A stretch of 43,563 nt of DNA, taken from assembly GCA_002361535.1 (NCBI GenBank), contig DETG01000108.1:1-43563 (forward strand). Reading direction: 5' to 3'. The translations under genes and the position numbers were made by a program. This DNA comes from Prevotella sp. UBA3294. Its GTDB lineage: Bacteria; Bacteroidota; Bacteroidia; Bacteroidales; Bacteroidaceae. Shown here one piece after another: positions 1 to 8,542 of this stretch (positions within the stretch are counted from its first letter, which is position 1; each line of letters opens with the position of its first letter). Under the pieces are notes generated by a model, which saw only the letters and a list, made by a program, of their open reading frames with translations, had not been told where the DNA came from and made no database searches.

Positions 1-379
1 TCCAGTCGTAGTTGTTCACCATCTCAGCGGCATTGGGTTCCTTCGAATCGAAATCAAGGAACTTAGCCACTTGTTTCTTGATACATTCCTGGTTATGATA
101 GAGTGTTTCGTTGTTGAGGAGGTTGCGTTCCTGACTCTTTCCAGAGGGATCGCCAATCATACCGGTAGCGCCACCGACAAGGATGATAGGCTTATGTCCG
201 CAACGCTGCAGATGACGCAGCATCATGATGCCGCAGAGATGACCGATATGCAGGGAGTCGGCCGTGGGATCGGTGCCTAAATAGGCCGTCACCATCTCCT
301 TCTGCAAGAGTTCTTCCGTTCCTGGCATCATCTGTGCCAGCATTCCGCGCCAGCGGAGTTCTTCAACAAAGTTCTTCAT
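1..379 (-). CDS. tyrS: Tyrosyl-tRNA synthetase, N-terminal part (runs off the window)
   Basis: The enzyme charges tRNA-Tyr with tyrosine in the cytoplasm. Reading leftward from the ATG at 379 gives [13 protein letters not shown], then [16 protein letters not shown] with the class I HIGH motif at residues 44-47, then [13 protein letters not shown], all typical of bacterial TyrRS. Only the first 126 residues are present, so the KMSKS loop and S4 domain lie outside the window. It is the last gene seen in the leftward metK-hemD-rnpA-yidD run, 102 bp after yidD. That gap is filled by an 8-bp repeat and shows no clear promoter. The identification is secure. Confidence 0.95.
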   Translation of the reverse strand, partial: MKNFVEELRWRGMLAQMMPGTEELLQKEMVTAYLGTDPTADSLHIGHLCGIMMLRHLQRCGHKPIILVGGATGMIGDPSGKSQERNLLNNETLYHNQECIKKQVAKFLDFDSKEPNAAEMVNNYDW

Positions 380-411
380 TTTTATTATTCTTTTGAGATT
401 TTACATTGTTT

Positions 412-467
412 CGATATAACGACATATCGATATAACGATATAACGAAATGTCGACAAAACGATCATT
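412..467. repeat. Degenerate 8-bp tandem repeat, CGATATAA family
   Basis: Seven consecutive 8-bp units start with CG: CGATATAA, CGACATAT, CGATATAA, CGATATAA, CGAAATGT, CGACAAAA, CGATCATT. Three are identical and the rest diverged. The array fills most of the yidD-tyrS gap. Its role is unknown; it will lie in the tyrS mRNA leader or promoter region. Confidence 0.75.
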
Positions 468-481
468 GGGTCCTACGATCC

Positions 482-733
482 TCATGGTACGGGATCATAT
501 CCGCTGCCACCCCATGGATGACATCTCAGGATGCGCCGGATGGCCAGCCACATGCCTTTCACAGGACCATACTTAATGAGGGCTTGACGTGCATACTCAG
601 AACATGTGGGTGTGAACCGACACGAAGGAGGAGTATAGGGAGAGATGGCTTTTTGGTAAATCCAGATAGGTATCAGCAACAAGGCCACGAAACACCAGGA
701 AACAGCTTGTAACACAATCCTCACGACCTTCAT
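482..733 (-). CDS. yidD: Membrane protein insertion efficiency factor YidD
   Basis: This 83-residue protein belongs to the YidD (DUF37) family, which helps YidC-dependent insertion of inner-membrane proteins. After an N-terminal hydrophobic stretch comes the family core: [20 protein letters not shown], then a conserved Tyr/Ala-rich helix, then [17 protein letters not shown]. Both conserved cysteines of SCRFTPTCS and the Cys of RCHP are present. The start ATG overlaps the rnpA stop in an ATGA 4-bp overlap, which fixes the start. The rnpA-yidD order is the usual bacterial arrangement, although rpmH and yidC are not beside it here. Confidence 0.95.
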   Translation of the reverse strand: MKVVRIVLQAVSWCFVALLLIPIWIYQKAISPYTPPSCRFTPTCSEYARQALIKYGPVKGMWLAIRRILRCHPWGGSGYDPVP

Positions 734-1128
734 AAACGTTCAGACATTCGTTGTAGTAGTTTGACCACCCTCTTCTCCACCGTTTCGCTGCTGTGCAGCT
801 GGTCGTCGAGCCAGATGAATGCCATCAGCAGACATCTCCCCTCACCAAGATCCGGCAACAGATTCTTGTTCTTCCGATACGCCTCGCGGATCTGGCGCTT
901 GACCCTGTTCCGCTTGACTGCCCGCTTGAAACAACGCTTAGGGACACTGATCAGGATCTGCTTCTTCGCAATGGAATCGCTGACGCCCTGATCGTCTGAC
1001 ATATAGACAAGCCTCATGGGGAAAGAAACCACCGAATGACTGTCGCCTCCCCCGAAGAGCTTATCGATGAGCCGTTTGCTCGCCATGCGCTCTTCCTTCT
1101 TCAAGGTAAAAGCAGCTGCGGCACTCAT
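730..1128 (-). CDS. rnpA: Ribonuclease P protein component
   Basis: This is the protein subunit of RNase P, which with the rnpB RNA trims the 5' leader of precursor tRNAs. The 132 residues begin with [19 protein letters not shown], the usual N-terminal motif. They contain the RNR signature in [18 protein letters not shown] at about residues 68-85, which lines the RNA-binding cleft. Its ATG shares a base with the hemD stop (TAATG) and its stop overlaps yidD, so it is tightly coupled in translation to both. Linkage to hemD rather than to rpmH/dnaA fits the Bacteroidota. Confidence 0.95.
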   Translation of the reverse strand: MSAAAAFTLKKEERMASKRLIDKLFGGGDSHSVVSFPMRLVYMSDDQGVSDSIAKKQILISVPKRCFKRAVKRNRVKRQIREAYRKNKNLLPDLGEGRCLLMAFIWLDDQLHSSETVEKRVVKLLQRMSERL

Positions 1129-1880
1129 TATTCGTCTTCGTCCTGACGTGCCAAGTATGATTTCAGGGCACCCGTCATGGAAGGGAATTTCTCCGACGGT
1201 GCCTCAATCACCACATTCAGTCCGGCCTCATGTGCCGACTTCGAAGTAGAGGGGCCGAAAGTAGCCACAGCTATATCGTTCTTGCTTGTTCCAAAAGTTT
1301 TAGTAAACGCGTTAATACCTGAAGGACTGAAGAACACACACATGTCATAATCGAAAGCCTTCACCTCCTCCTCTGTGAAATCATTGCTCACCGTACGATA
1401 CATCACACACTCTGTGTGCAGCAGCTTCTTCGAGTCGAGCAATTCCTTCACACTATCATCATGCACATCGCTCATCGGAATCAGGTATTTCTCCGTCTTG
1501 TGCTTTACCATCGAGGGCACCAAATCAACGATCTTTCCCGTCTGTCCGAAGAACACTTTCCGTTTACGGTACTGCACATATTTCTGGATGTACAAAGCAA
1601 TTTGTTCAGTAACACAGAAATACTTCATGTCTTCAGGAATCTCCAATCGCATCTCCTTGGCCAGTTTGAAGAAATTATCAATGGCATGACGCGAAGTGAA
1701 TACGATTGCCGTATGCCCCATAATGCTCACCTTCTGCTGGCGGAACTCTTTAGAAGTGAGTCCTTCTACCTTTATGAACGGACGGAAAACGAGATCCACG
1801 TCATAATCTTTAGCGAGGTCGAAGTACGGTGACTTCTCACTGGTTGGCTGCGGCTGTGAGATGAGAATCTTTTTTATCAT
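1128..1880 (-). CDS. hemD: Uroporphyrinogen-III synthase
   Basis: The enzyme closes and inverts ring D of hydroxymethylbilane to make uroporphyrinogen III, the common precursor of haem, sirohaem and cobalamin. The 250-residue product starts MIKKILISQPQPTSEKSPYF and has the two-lobed Rossmann-like pattern of HemD, including VFTSRHAIDNFF and VFFSPSGINAFTKTF near the C-terminal lobe and ATFGPSTSKSAHEAG. The ATG at 1880 is preferred to an upstream in-frame start at 1970, because the extension would overlap DUF4271 and resembles no HemD. Eight bp separate it from DUF4271. HemD is poorly conserved, but this pairing with DUF4271 is characteristic of the Bacteroidota. Confidence 0.88.
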   Translation of the reverse strand: MIKKILISQPQPTSEKSPYFDLAKDYDVDLVFRPFIKVEGLTSKEFRQQKVSIMGHTAIVFTSRHAIDNFFKLAKEMRLEIPEDMKYFCVTEQIALYIQKYVQYRKRKVFFGQTGKIVDLVPSMVKHKTEKYLIPMSDVHDDSVKELLDSKKLLHTECVMYRTVSNDFTEEEVKAFDYDMCVFFSPSGINAFTKTFGTSKNDIAVATFGPSTSKSAHEAGLNVVIEAPSEKFPSMTGALKSYLARQDEDE

Positions 1881-1888
1881 TTGGTGTC

Positions 1889-2980
1889 CTAAAAATTTAT
1901 TTTTAAATAATCCACAATCATCACCAAAAATCCTGCCAATGCAAGGATAGGTACGATTTCGAGCGCACAAAAGTACAAAATTATTTGCAAAACGGCTCCA
2001 TTTTGCCTGAAAAAGATCACAAAGCCTTTATAAATCGTCAATATTTTCACTAAAATTAAAACAACAGCGGCATAAATGATGGCACTTTGCACTGAAATAT
2101 CGAAGTAACTTTGGAGCATAACAAGGGGGAATAAAGACACCCCTTCCACCGCTGAAAGGAACAACATAGCCTTCATCCATTGTTCATTTTTTTTCCTATC
2201 AAAGAAGATCAAGTTCGTCAATGGATACAGCAGTCCTTTCAACAAAAAATAGACTATGAAACAGCCAAAGAAGATGGCGATGAGCTGATACTCCGACTCC
2301 AGTACGAAGGTGTGGGCCACCCTGTCTTGAGTATAGAAGAAGGCGAGCAGTGCCCACAGCAGACAGGTGAGCGCCACCATGAAGAACTGGAAGCGGAACT
2401 CGCCTGATGTCTCCGTCACCACCGTTACATTCTCGCTACGGGGCACATAGAAGAAACTTTTTACTTGTCGAAGGATAAAATGATGCAGACGCGAGTAAGC
2501 AATCAACATAAACAGGAAACAGCCTAAAAGCAGTCCTGTGATAACATCATCATTCCTAATGGAATAAGGGACGGGGTCTCCTGCCACGCCGTAACGTTCC
2601 ACATTCAATTCTGGATGCAGCAGCGAGTTGTTCGAGAAAAAACTCTCACGATAGTACTGGGGCAGGTTCACCTCCTTGATACTCTTTCCCACATCCTGAC
2701 CCGGCAGATGCAACGTGTCGGGACGTGTACTCAGGTGTTTCAGTTCCGGGTGGAAGACCGACTGGATGGCCGAGTCTTGCTGAGCAGGTGTCGCATTAGG
2801 CGGCAGCTGTTGCAGCACTTGGTAGGGATGTTTCGGTTTGCTCTCTTCAACTGGTTCTGCCGGCTGGACGGTCATGCTGTTCTCCTCTTCGAGAACTTCC
2901 TCTGAAGATGACGGCACCACCGGCTCTGCTACGGGCTGTTGCTGACGGACATGTTGTAATGTATCCTGCTGCTGAAACAT
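1889..2980 (-). CDS. DUF4271 polytopic membrane protein
   Basis: This 363-residue protein is of unknown function. The first ~115 residues are Gln/Pro/Glu-rich and probably disordered. The rest holds about six or seven hydrophobic helices (for example VITGLLLGCFLFMLIAYS, FFMVALTCLLWALLAFFY and LIAIFFGCFIVYFLLKGLL), matching the DUF4271 family usually found beside hemD in Bacteroidota. The reading frame is open to a TTG at 2986, but the ATG at 2980 has a purine-rich GGAAGG seven bases upstream and is chosen. It lies 27 bp after metK and 8 bp before hemD, within one transcription unit. A link to tetrapyrrole synthesis or the cell envelope is suggested only by position. Confidence 0.8.
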   Translation of the reverse strand: MFQQQDTLQHVRQQQPVAEPVVPSSSEEVLEEENSMTVQPAEPVEESKPKHPYQVLQQLPPNATPAQQDSAIQSVFHPELKHLSTRPDTLHLPGQDVGKSIKEVNLPQYYRESFFSNNSLLHPELNVERYGVAGDPVPYSIRNDDVITGLLLGCFLFMLIAYSRLHHFILRQVKSFFYVPRSENVTVVTETSGEFRFQFFMVALTCLLWALLAFFYTQDRVAHTFVLESEYQLIAIFFGCFIVYFLLKGLLYPLTNLIFFDRKKNEQWMKAMLFLSAVEGVSLFPLVMLQSYFDISVQSAIIYAAVVLILVKILTIYKGFVIFFRQNGAVLQIILYFCALEIVPILALAGFLVMIVDYLKINF

Positions 2981-3007
2981 GAACAAACCTTCCCCCTACT
3001 CCTTATT

Positions 3008-4270
3008 CTATTCTCCTATTCCAAAGGTCTTTTGGATCTCCTCCACACGGTCGAGCTTCTCCCATGTGAACAGCTCCACATCGATGGTCTTCGTCTCATG
3101 ATAATGACTGGTAAAGGTCTTCTTCACCACTTCGTTTTTCCTTCCCATGTGACCGTAGGCAGCGGTTTCCAAATACATCGGCTGACGAAGTTTCAGTGTA
3201 CGTTCTATAGCCTTTGGACGCAAGTCGAACATCTCCCCGACCTTACGGGCGATTTCTCCATCGCTCATCGCCACATGACCTTTGCCATAAGTATTTACAT
3301 AGATGCTCACAGGCTGTGCCACACCAATGGCATAGCTCAACTGCACCAGCATCTCATCAGCTACGCCAGCTGCCACCATATTCTTGGCGATATAGCGTGC
3401 CATATAGGCGGCAGAGCGATCCACCTTCGAGGAGTCCTTGCCCGAGAAGGCACCACCGCCATGTGCACCTTTTCCGCCATAAGTATCCACAATGATTTTC
3501 CTACCTGTCAGACCTGTGTCTCCATGTGGACCTCCGATAACGAATTTCCCGGTGGGGTTCACCAAGTAATTGATATCGAGCCCGAAGAGATCGAGCACTT
3601 TCTGAGAGTGGATCTGCTGTTTCACCCGTGGAATCAAGATATTAATGACATCGTTCTTGATCTGCTGGAGCATGGCCGTGTCATCGGCGAACTCATCATG
3701 CTGGGTGGAGACGACGATCGTATCAATACGCTGGGGCACCCCATCATCAGAGTATTCCACCGTGACCTGACTTTTCGCATCTGGGCGGAGGTATGTCATC
3801 ACTTTCCCCTCCTTACGGATCTCTGCCAAAGTACGCATGATGAGGTGAGCCAGATCAAGACTCACCGGCATCAGGTTCTCTGTCTCGTTCACAGCATAGC
3901 CGAACATCATACCCTGGTCTCCTGCGCCCTGATTGTCGGCTTCCTCGCGGTCAACACCTCTGTTAATATCCACACTCTGTTCATGGATGGCAGTGAGGAT
4001 GCCACAGGAGTCACCATCGAACTGGTATTCGCTCTTGGTATATCCAATCCTCTTGATGGTCTTACGAGCAATGGTCTGCAAGTCGATATACGCTTCCGAC
4101 CGCACCTCGCCCATGATCACCACCTGTCCGGTGGTGACGAATGTTTCAATAGCGCATCGTGCTTTGTCATCATAGGCCAGGAACTGGTCTAACAACGCAT
4201 CGGATATCTGGTCGGACACCTTGTCGGGATGTCCTTCAGAGACTGATTCTGATGAGAATAAATATGCCAT
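3008..4270 (-). CDS. metK: S-adenosylmethionine synthase
   Basis: MetK makes S-adenosylmethionine from methionine and ATP. The 420 residues start [20 protein letters not shown] and carry the MetK signatures [16 protein letters not shown], the [12 protein letters not shown] hexapeptide region at about residue 117 and [19 protein letters not shown] near residue 270. The length is slightly above the usual ~385-400, as is common in Bacteroidota. It heads the leftward operon and has a well-formed promoter (4300-4331) close to its start, leaving no room for a SAM riboswitch. Its product supplies the methyl donor used by the cobalamin methyltransferases and the O-methyltransferase encoded further right. 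Confidence 0.97.
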   Translation of the reverse strand: MAYLFSSESVSEGHPDKVSDQISDALLDQFLAYDDKARCAIETFVTTGQVVIMGEVRSEAYIDLQTIARKTIKRIGYTKSEYQFDGDSCGILTAIHEQSVDINRGVDREEADNQGAGDQGMMFGYAVNETENLMPVSLDLAHLIMRTLAEIRKEGKVMTYLRPDAKSQVTVEYSDDGVPQRIDTIVVSTQHDEFADDTAMLQQIKNDVINILIPRVKQQIHSQKVLDLFGLDINYLVNPTGKFVIGGPHGDTGLTGRKIIVDTYGGKGAHGGGAFSGKDSSKVDRSAAYMARYIAKNMVAAGVADEMLVQLSYAIGVAQPVSIYVNTYGKGHVAMSDGEIARKVGEMFDLRPKAIERTLKLRQPMYLETAAYGHMGRKNEVVKKTFTSHYHETKTIDVELFTWEKLDRVEEIQKTFGIGE

Positions 4271-4299
4271 ATCTTTATACCTTAATTATATTTAGGGTG

Positions 4300-4331
4300 C
4301 AAAGGTACGGATAAACGAGCAAAATGCAAAA
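4300..4331 (-). promoter_or_regulatory. Bacteroidota-type promoter of metK
   Basis: On the minus strand TTTTG (4327-4331) is followed after exactly 19 nt by TACCTTTG (4300-4307), matching the -33 TTTG / -7 TAnnTTTG consensus. The predicted transcript starts near 4293, about 23 nt before the ATG. Confidence 0.8.
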
Positions 4332-4375
4332 GAAAAGTTTGTTTTCTTTTTCTTTTTCGAGTGAAAGTACTTTTC

Positions 4376-4500
4376 AGTAAGCACCTATATGGGAGGCTTA
4401 ACCGCATTCCCGAGCTCGCTCGCCTACCCATAGCCTTTCCTCCCATCGCTCTTTCATTAAGGTAAGCTCGCCCCGTCAAAGGGGCGGCTTGGTTTCTTTT
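4376..4500 (+). other. GC-rich structured island with a terminator-like hairpin; unassigned
   Basis: Within the 400-bp gap between metK and the M16 peptidase, this stretch is much more GC-rich than its flanks. It holds long complementary segments (ATGGGAGG at 4389-4396 with CCTCCCAT at 4439-4446) and a palindromic CGAGCTCG near 4411. A stem GCCCC/GGGGC (4470-4485, loop GTCAAA) is followed on the plus strand by a T-rich run (4493-4500). No gene ends here on the plus strand, so it could be the end of a small plus-strand RNA. The best upstream promoter candidate (TACTTTTC at 4368) has poor -33 spacing. A 65-codon minus-strand reading frame across it shows no protein-like features. Confidence 0.3.
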
Positions 4501-4520
4501 CGGCTTACGCCAGTGCCCTT

Positions 4521-4576
4521 TAATTCTGAACTGGGAACTGGGAATTATTAATTGTGAATTGGGAACAGCGAATTGT
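4521..4576. repeat. Degenerate heptanucleotide tandem repeat, GAATTGG family
   Basis: Eight successive 7-bp units can be read: TAATTCT, GAACTGG, GAACTGG, GAATTAT, TAATTGT, GAATTGG, GAACAGC, GAATTGT. The period of seven is kept while the units diverge. It lies downstream of the M16 peptidase gene. Confidence 0.75.
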
Positions 4577-4597
4577 AGAAACGGTGTTTTGGGAACA

Positions 4598-4658
4598 TGA
4601 AAACGGCGTTTTCAGACTCCAAAAACATAGTCTTTGCGACCTGAAAACGCCGTTTTCA
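4598..4658. repeat. Nested palindromes downstream of the M16 peptidase
   Basis: Two 17-bp palindromes, TGAAAACGGCGTTTTCA (4598-4614) and TGAAAACGCCGTTTTCA (4642-4658), are each self-complementary around one central base. They are also reverse complements of each other, so 4598-4615 and 4641-4658 form one 18-bp perfect stem with a 25-nt loop. A diverged third copy (AAACGGTGTTTT) sits at 4579-4590. The structure begins 15 bp after the M16 stop and could end its transcript, but no T-run follows on the minus strand. Confidence 0.75.
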
Positions 4659-4672
4659 CTATATGTGGTAAA

Positions 4673-7486
4673 TTATTCCTGCGGCATCATGGTGACTTCC
4701 ATCTTGTTGCCCGACTTCAGGAATTCCTGCATGAATGCACAGATGCTTGCAGGGGTCTGTGCTTCCACCACCTTCTTGTAATCAGTATGCAGGTCAATGC
4801 CAAATTTACGATAAACGGTGATAACCTTCGACCAGTAACTGTTGGTCTTGGCAGCATCATCGGCGCTCTTCAGCATATACTCCTTTACCTTGGTCAGCAT
4901 ATCAGCATCACAGCTCTTGGCGAGAGCAGGCACTTCCTCGCTCATGATCTTCAGGGCCACGTCTGCCATCTCAGGCTTCATGGGGCACTGAACCGTGATC
5001 AGAGCCACCTTGTCGTCCTCACCACGTTGGAAAGTTCCCACTGCGCCACAAGAATAGGCTGCACCTGCCTCCTCACGAATCTTCTTCAGGTAGATCATGC
5101 TCAGCACCTGTCCGGCGATATCGGCACGGATACTGTTCTCCAGATTATACTCCATGTCCTTATTACTCCAGAGCATCACAGAGATAGCAGAGGGAGTCTC
5201 CATCTTGCGCTTGAAGCTATTCTTGATGTTACCCTTGACCAGATCGACACGTTTCGGGCCTTTCTTGACGTCACCCTTGACAGGAAGAGAACCGATATAA
5301 CGTTCAATCAGCGGACGGATAGAGTCTTCCTCGAAGTTTCCGATAATGGTGAAGGTATAGCCGTCGGCATAGGTGAAACGTTCCTTGGCGATTTGTAGGA
5401 TACGGTCGTAGTTCACTTTCTTCAAGTCTTTCTGTTCCAGGGGCTTCGTCCACTTGTTATGTCCGTAGAGGGTAGAAGTGAGCGAGTCAGAGAAAGCCTG
5501 CATCGGATCGGTAGCCTTGTTCTTCAGCTGCAGTTCCAAGCCACTCATCAGGTTGTCGTATGATTTCTGATCCTTCTTGATGTTGTGGAAATACAGATAG
5601 ATGAGCTGGAACATCGTCTCCATATCCTTGGGTGTAGAGCTACCGCTCACCACCTGCCTGCGTTCGTCGAGAGAGATGGATGCACTGGCAATCTTTCCTG
5701 CCAGAGCCTTAGTCAGCTCATTGTTCGAGAAGTTTCCAAGACCGCTGATCTCGATGACATCATCGAACAGCTGTAGGTTCACGAGATCCTTGTCTGAATA
5801 GAGCGTTTTTCCGCCATCGGCAGAACCAGTCAGGATCACTTGGTCTTTCTTATAATCGGTCTTCTTGAGGATCACCTTCACTCCATTGCTCAAGGTGAGT
5901 GTCTGGTAGTCAAATCGATCACTGTTCTGCGTCTGGATAATGGCACCTGGCTTAGGCAACTGGGTCATCAGTGGCTCGTTTTTCACGTTATCCACGTAGG
6001 CCGTGAGTTTCTCAGCCCGTGCACCGTCGATGGCTTTCTTCAGGGAAGCCTCTGTGGGATAGACAGCTCCTTCTTTCTCGTTCAGCAAGGACAGCACCAC
6101 CATATTTGTATCCGAGGCAGGCACCAGTTCCTTCATGTATTCATTGATCAGCTCTAAAGGGATGGCAGGAATGAGTTGTTTCATCATCGTATATTCATCA
6201 TCGAACGATGGGATAGGCACCTTGGCCAGAAAGTTTTCCACATATTCGTTCACGAACTGACCGTTGGTACGCTTGTCCTTGTTGCTGTATGCCTTATCGA
6301 GCGAACTCTCGTAATTGGATTTCGAACGCTGATACTCCGTGGGAGTGAAACCGAACTCGGCAGCACGGCGCACCTCTTTCAGAGCAGCGGCCAGCGACTC
6401 TTCGATCTTTCCATCCTTTGGCAACACATCCAAATCGAGGGCTTCCATGGTCTTGGCAAAAATATAGTTTCCATCAGAGACAGAAGCACCGACGAACGGA
6501 CAATCGGCTTGCTGAGAACACTCGTTGAGGCGAGCATTGAGCATACCCATGGCACGTCCCTTCATGTAGTTATTCAAGAGGAAAGCCACGGTATTCTTCA
6601 ATGAGTCGGGGAAGGCCTCGTGCTTGAACATGATCTCCACGCCGTTGGTCTTCTGCTCTTTATCCTTGTCAATCACATAGATCGGCTCAGCATTGTCGGG
6701 CACCAGTTCATCCACTACAGGTGCAGGGTTCTCGGGCATCTTGATGTCGCTGAACATCTCCTTGATCTTCCCTTCGATATAATCCACATTCACGTCTCCC
6801 ACCACGATGATAGCCTGGTTGTCAGGACGATACCATTTCTCGTAGTAATCGCGCAGTGTCTGCGGCTTGAAGTTGTCCACAATCTCCATCAAGCCGATCG
6901 GCATGCGCTGTCCGTACTTGCTGTTAGGATAGAGCTTCGGCAGGGAGCGTTCGAGCATACGCATCTGCGCACTGGTACGCATGCGCCACTCCTCGTGAAT
7001 CACACCACGTTCCTTGTCGATCTCCTCAGGATCAAGCAACAAGCCGTCAGCCCAGTCGTGTAAGATCAGCAGACAACTGTCCTGAACACTCTGACGGGCT
7101 GTGGGAACATTGGAGATGTTATATACCGTACGATCGATGCTGGTGTATGCGTTAAGGTCGCCACCAAACTGTACACCGATGCTCTCACAGTAGCGGATCA
7201 CACCGTTACCGGGAAAATTCTTTGTTCCATTGAAACACATGTGTTCCAAGAAGTGTGCCAGTCCACGCTGGTCATCATTCTCCTGGATGGATCCCACACG
7301 CTGGGCGATGTAGAACTCTGCACGGTTCTCAGGCCAGTTGTTGTAACGGATGTAATAAGTCAGTCCGTTCTCCAATTTTCCAATCCGGACATCCTTGTCA
7401 ACAGGGAGTGCCGGCATCATCTGCGCCATGGCCTGACCTGCCACGGTGAGAAGCACTACAAACAAAAAGTGTTTTAAACGAATCAT
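4673..7486 (-). CDS. Secreted M16-family zinc metallopeptidase
   Basis: This 937-residue, two-repeat (pitrilysin-type) M16 peptidase is predicted to be periplasmic. A signal peptide (MIRLKHFLFVVLLTVAGQAM, cleavage after AQA-MAQ) precedes the catalytic half. The inverted zinc motif HxxEH is HFLEH at residues 78-82, and the third zinc ligand is probably Glu159 in DKERGVIHEE. This gives a complete active site in the N-terminal half. The C-terminal half (from about residue 520) shows the usual inactive M16 fold. Such paired-domain peptidases are common in Bacteroidota and degrade peptides in the envelope; the substrate is unknown. It follows xerD by 84 bp on the same strand, with no consensus promoter visible. 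Nested palindromes lie just after its stop. Confidence 0.9.
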   Translation of the reverse strand: MIRLKHFLFVVLLTVAGQAMAQMMPALPVDKDVRIGKLENGLTYYIRYNNWPENRAEFYIAQRVGSIQENDDQRGLAHFLEHMCFNGTKNFPGNGVIRYCESIGVQFGGDLNAYTSIDRTVYNISNVPTARQSVQDSCLLILHDWADGLLLDPEEIDKERGVIHEEWRMRTSAQMRMLERSLPKLYPNSKYGQRMPIGLMEIVDNFKPQTLRDYYEKWYRPDNQAIIVVGDVNVDYIEGKIKEMFSDIKMPENPAPVVDELVPDNAEPIYVIDKDKEQKTNGVEIMFKHEAFPDSLKNTVAFLLNNYMKGRAMGMLNARLNECSQQADCPFVGASVSDGNYIFAKTMEALDLDVLPKDGKIEESLAAALKEVRRAAEFGFTPTEYQRSKSNYESSLDKAYSNKDKRTNGQFVNEYVENFLAKVPIPSFDDEYTMMKQLIPAIPLELINEYMKELVPASDTNMVVLSLLNEKEGAVYPTEASLKKAIDGARAEKLTAYVDNVKNEPLMTQLPKPGAIIQTQNSDRFDYQTLTLSNGVKVILKKTDYKKDQVILTGSADGGKTLYSDKDLVNLQLFDDVIEISGLGNFSNNELTKALAGKIASASISLDERRQVVSGSSTPKDMETMFQLIYLYFHNIKKDQKSYDNLMSGLELQLKNKATDPMQAFSDSLTSTLYGHNKWTKPLEQKDLKKVNYDRILQIAKERFTYADGYTFTIIGNFEEDSIRPLIERYIGSLPVKGDVKKGPKRVDLVKGNIKNSFKRKMETPSAISVMLWSNKDMEYNLENSIRADIAGQVLSMIYLKKIREEAGAAYSCGAVGTFQRGEDDKVALITVQCPMKPEMADVALKIMSEEVPALAKSCDADMLTKVKEYMLKSADDAAKTNSYWSKVITVYRKFGIDLHTDYKKVVEAQTPASICAFMQEFLKSGNKMEVTMMPQE

Positions 7487-7570
7487 AATGAATAAGTTTT
7501 AAATAATCTGTAGAGTGATACGTTTTCATGCGCATCATAGTGTACAGAAAGGTGTTATTATTAAAGAATT

Positions 7571-8494
7571 TTATACTTTTTCCTTCATATTGCGTGGATG
7601 GTGGTTTAAGATTTCCTCACGTAGGGTATGGGTATCGATATGGGTGTAGATCTCTGTCGTCCCTATCGACTCATGTCCTAACATGGCCTGGATAGCCCGC
7701 AGGTCGGCACCTCCCTCTAAAAGAGCGGTAGCAAAGGAGTGGCGCAAGGTGTGAGGAGATATGATTTTATGAATGCCAGCTTCCTCTGCCAACCGCTTGA
7801 TCATGATGAGGATCATCGTACGGGTGAGATGAGCCCCCCTTCGGTTCAAGAACACATAGTCTTCTTCTCCCGCCTTTACATTGGTCATGGCATCTCGGTC
7901 AATGAACCAGTACTCCAATTCCTTGATGGCACGTGGAGAAATAGGCACCAGTCGCTCCTTCCTGCCTTTTCCCTCCACCCGCAGGAATTCTTCTTCCAAG
8001 AAAAGGTTCGACAGCTTGAGATTCACCAACTCACTGACACGCAGTCCACAGGAAAACAGGACCTCAATAATGGCCTTATTGCGATGCCCTTCCCATTTCG
8101 AGAGGTCGATAGATGACTCTAACATATCCACCTCGGCCGTGCTCAACACCTCGGGAAGGTGCTCACCAATCTGAGGACTCTCCAACAGTTCTGAGGGATC
8201 ATTGTCGATCCATCCGTCGAGGTACAGGAAACGGTAGAAAGCACGTACACCACTGAGGATACGGCACTGCGACCTGGCACCAATACCTAAATCGTGAAGG
8301 GAAGCAGCGAAATGCTGTAGATCCTCTAACTTCACCTTCACAGGCTCGATTCCTTCTCCCCGAAGGAAAGTAACTAACTTCTGCAGATCACGCATATAGG
8401 CCTCCACCGTGTTCATCGTGAAATTTCGCTCCAACTTCAGATATCGCTGGTAGGCTTTTGCCACATTTGCATCCGTTTTCTTGCCAGTTTCCAT
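7571..8494 (-). CDS. xerD: Site-specific tyrosine recombinase XerD
   Basis: XerD with XerC resolves chromosome dimers at dif. The 307 residues have an N-terminal SAM-like core-binding domain (about 10-95) and a C-terminal catalytic domain. All active-site residues are visible: Arg152 (CGLRVSEL), Lys176 (VEGKGRKER), His248 and Arg251 (SPHTLRHSFAT), His274 (LGHESIGTT) and the nucleophile Tyr283 (TEIYTHID). Length and sequence fit housekeeping Xer rather than an integron or transposon integrase. No mobile element surrounds it. It is divergent from aroQ, 48 bp apart, an arrangement common in Bacteroidota. XerC rather than XerD cannot be fully excluded by eye. Confidence 0.88.
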   Translation of the reverse strand: METGKKTDANVAKAYQRYLKLERNFTMNTVEAYMRDLQKLVTFLRGEGIEPVKVKLEDLQHFAASLHDLGIGARSQCRILSGVRAFYRFLYLDGWIDNDPSELLESPQIGEHLPEVLSTAEVDMLESSIDLSKWEGHRNKAIIEVLFSCGLRVSELVNLKLSNLFLEEEFLRVEGKGRKERLVPISPRAIKELEYWFIDRDAMTNVKAGEEDYVFLNRRGAHLTRTMILIMIKRLAEEAGIHKIISPHTLRHSFATALLEGGADLRAIQAMLGHESIGTTEIYTHIDTHTLREEILNHHPRNMKEKV

Positions 8495-8511
8495 TTAATT
8501 TGTTACTTTTG
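8481..8511 (+). promoter_or_regulatory. Promoter of aroQ
   Basis: TTG (8481-8483) is followed after 20 nt by TACTTTTG (8504-8511), a good -33/-7 match. The expected transcription start is near 8518, about 25 nt before the aroQ ATG. It overlaps the start of xerD. Confidence 0.7.
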
Positions 8512-8517
8512 CCGCTA

Positions 8518-8525
8518 CAAAAGTA
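8518..8525 (-). promoter_or_regulatory. -7 element of the xerD promoter
   Basis: On the minus strand TACTTTTG matches TAnnTTTG. The -33 region would fall inside the first codons of aroQ and is weak. The element lies seven bp from the divergent aroQ -7 element, so the two promoters probably interfere. Confidence 0.55.
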
Positions 8526-8542
8526 CAAAAAAACTTTTAATT

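Noticed and set aside
412..467. CRISPR-like array
   Set aside because: The period is only 8 bp with no spacers; it is a simple tandem repeat.
3032..4192. 386-codon plus-strand open frame opposite metK
   Set aside because: The minus strand encodes an unmistakable MetK; the plus frame has no protein-like motif.
4282..4479. 65-codon minus-strand frame upstream of metK
   Set aside because: It contains the metK promoter, is Arg/Lys-rich without motif and runs through the hairpin island.
4271..4500. SAM riboswitch upstream of metK
   Set aside because: The promoter at 4300-4331 leaves a leader of about 23 nt, and no SAM riboswitch core was recognised upstream.
7571..8494. Integrase marking a mobile element
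   Set aside because: The protein is Xer-like with housekeeping neighbours; no att repeats, tRNA or phage genes are nearby.
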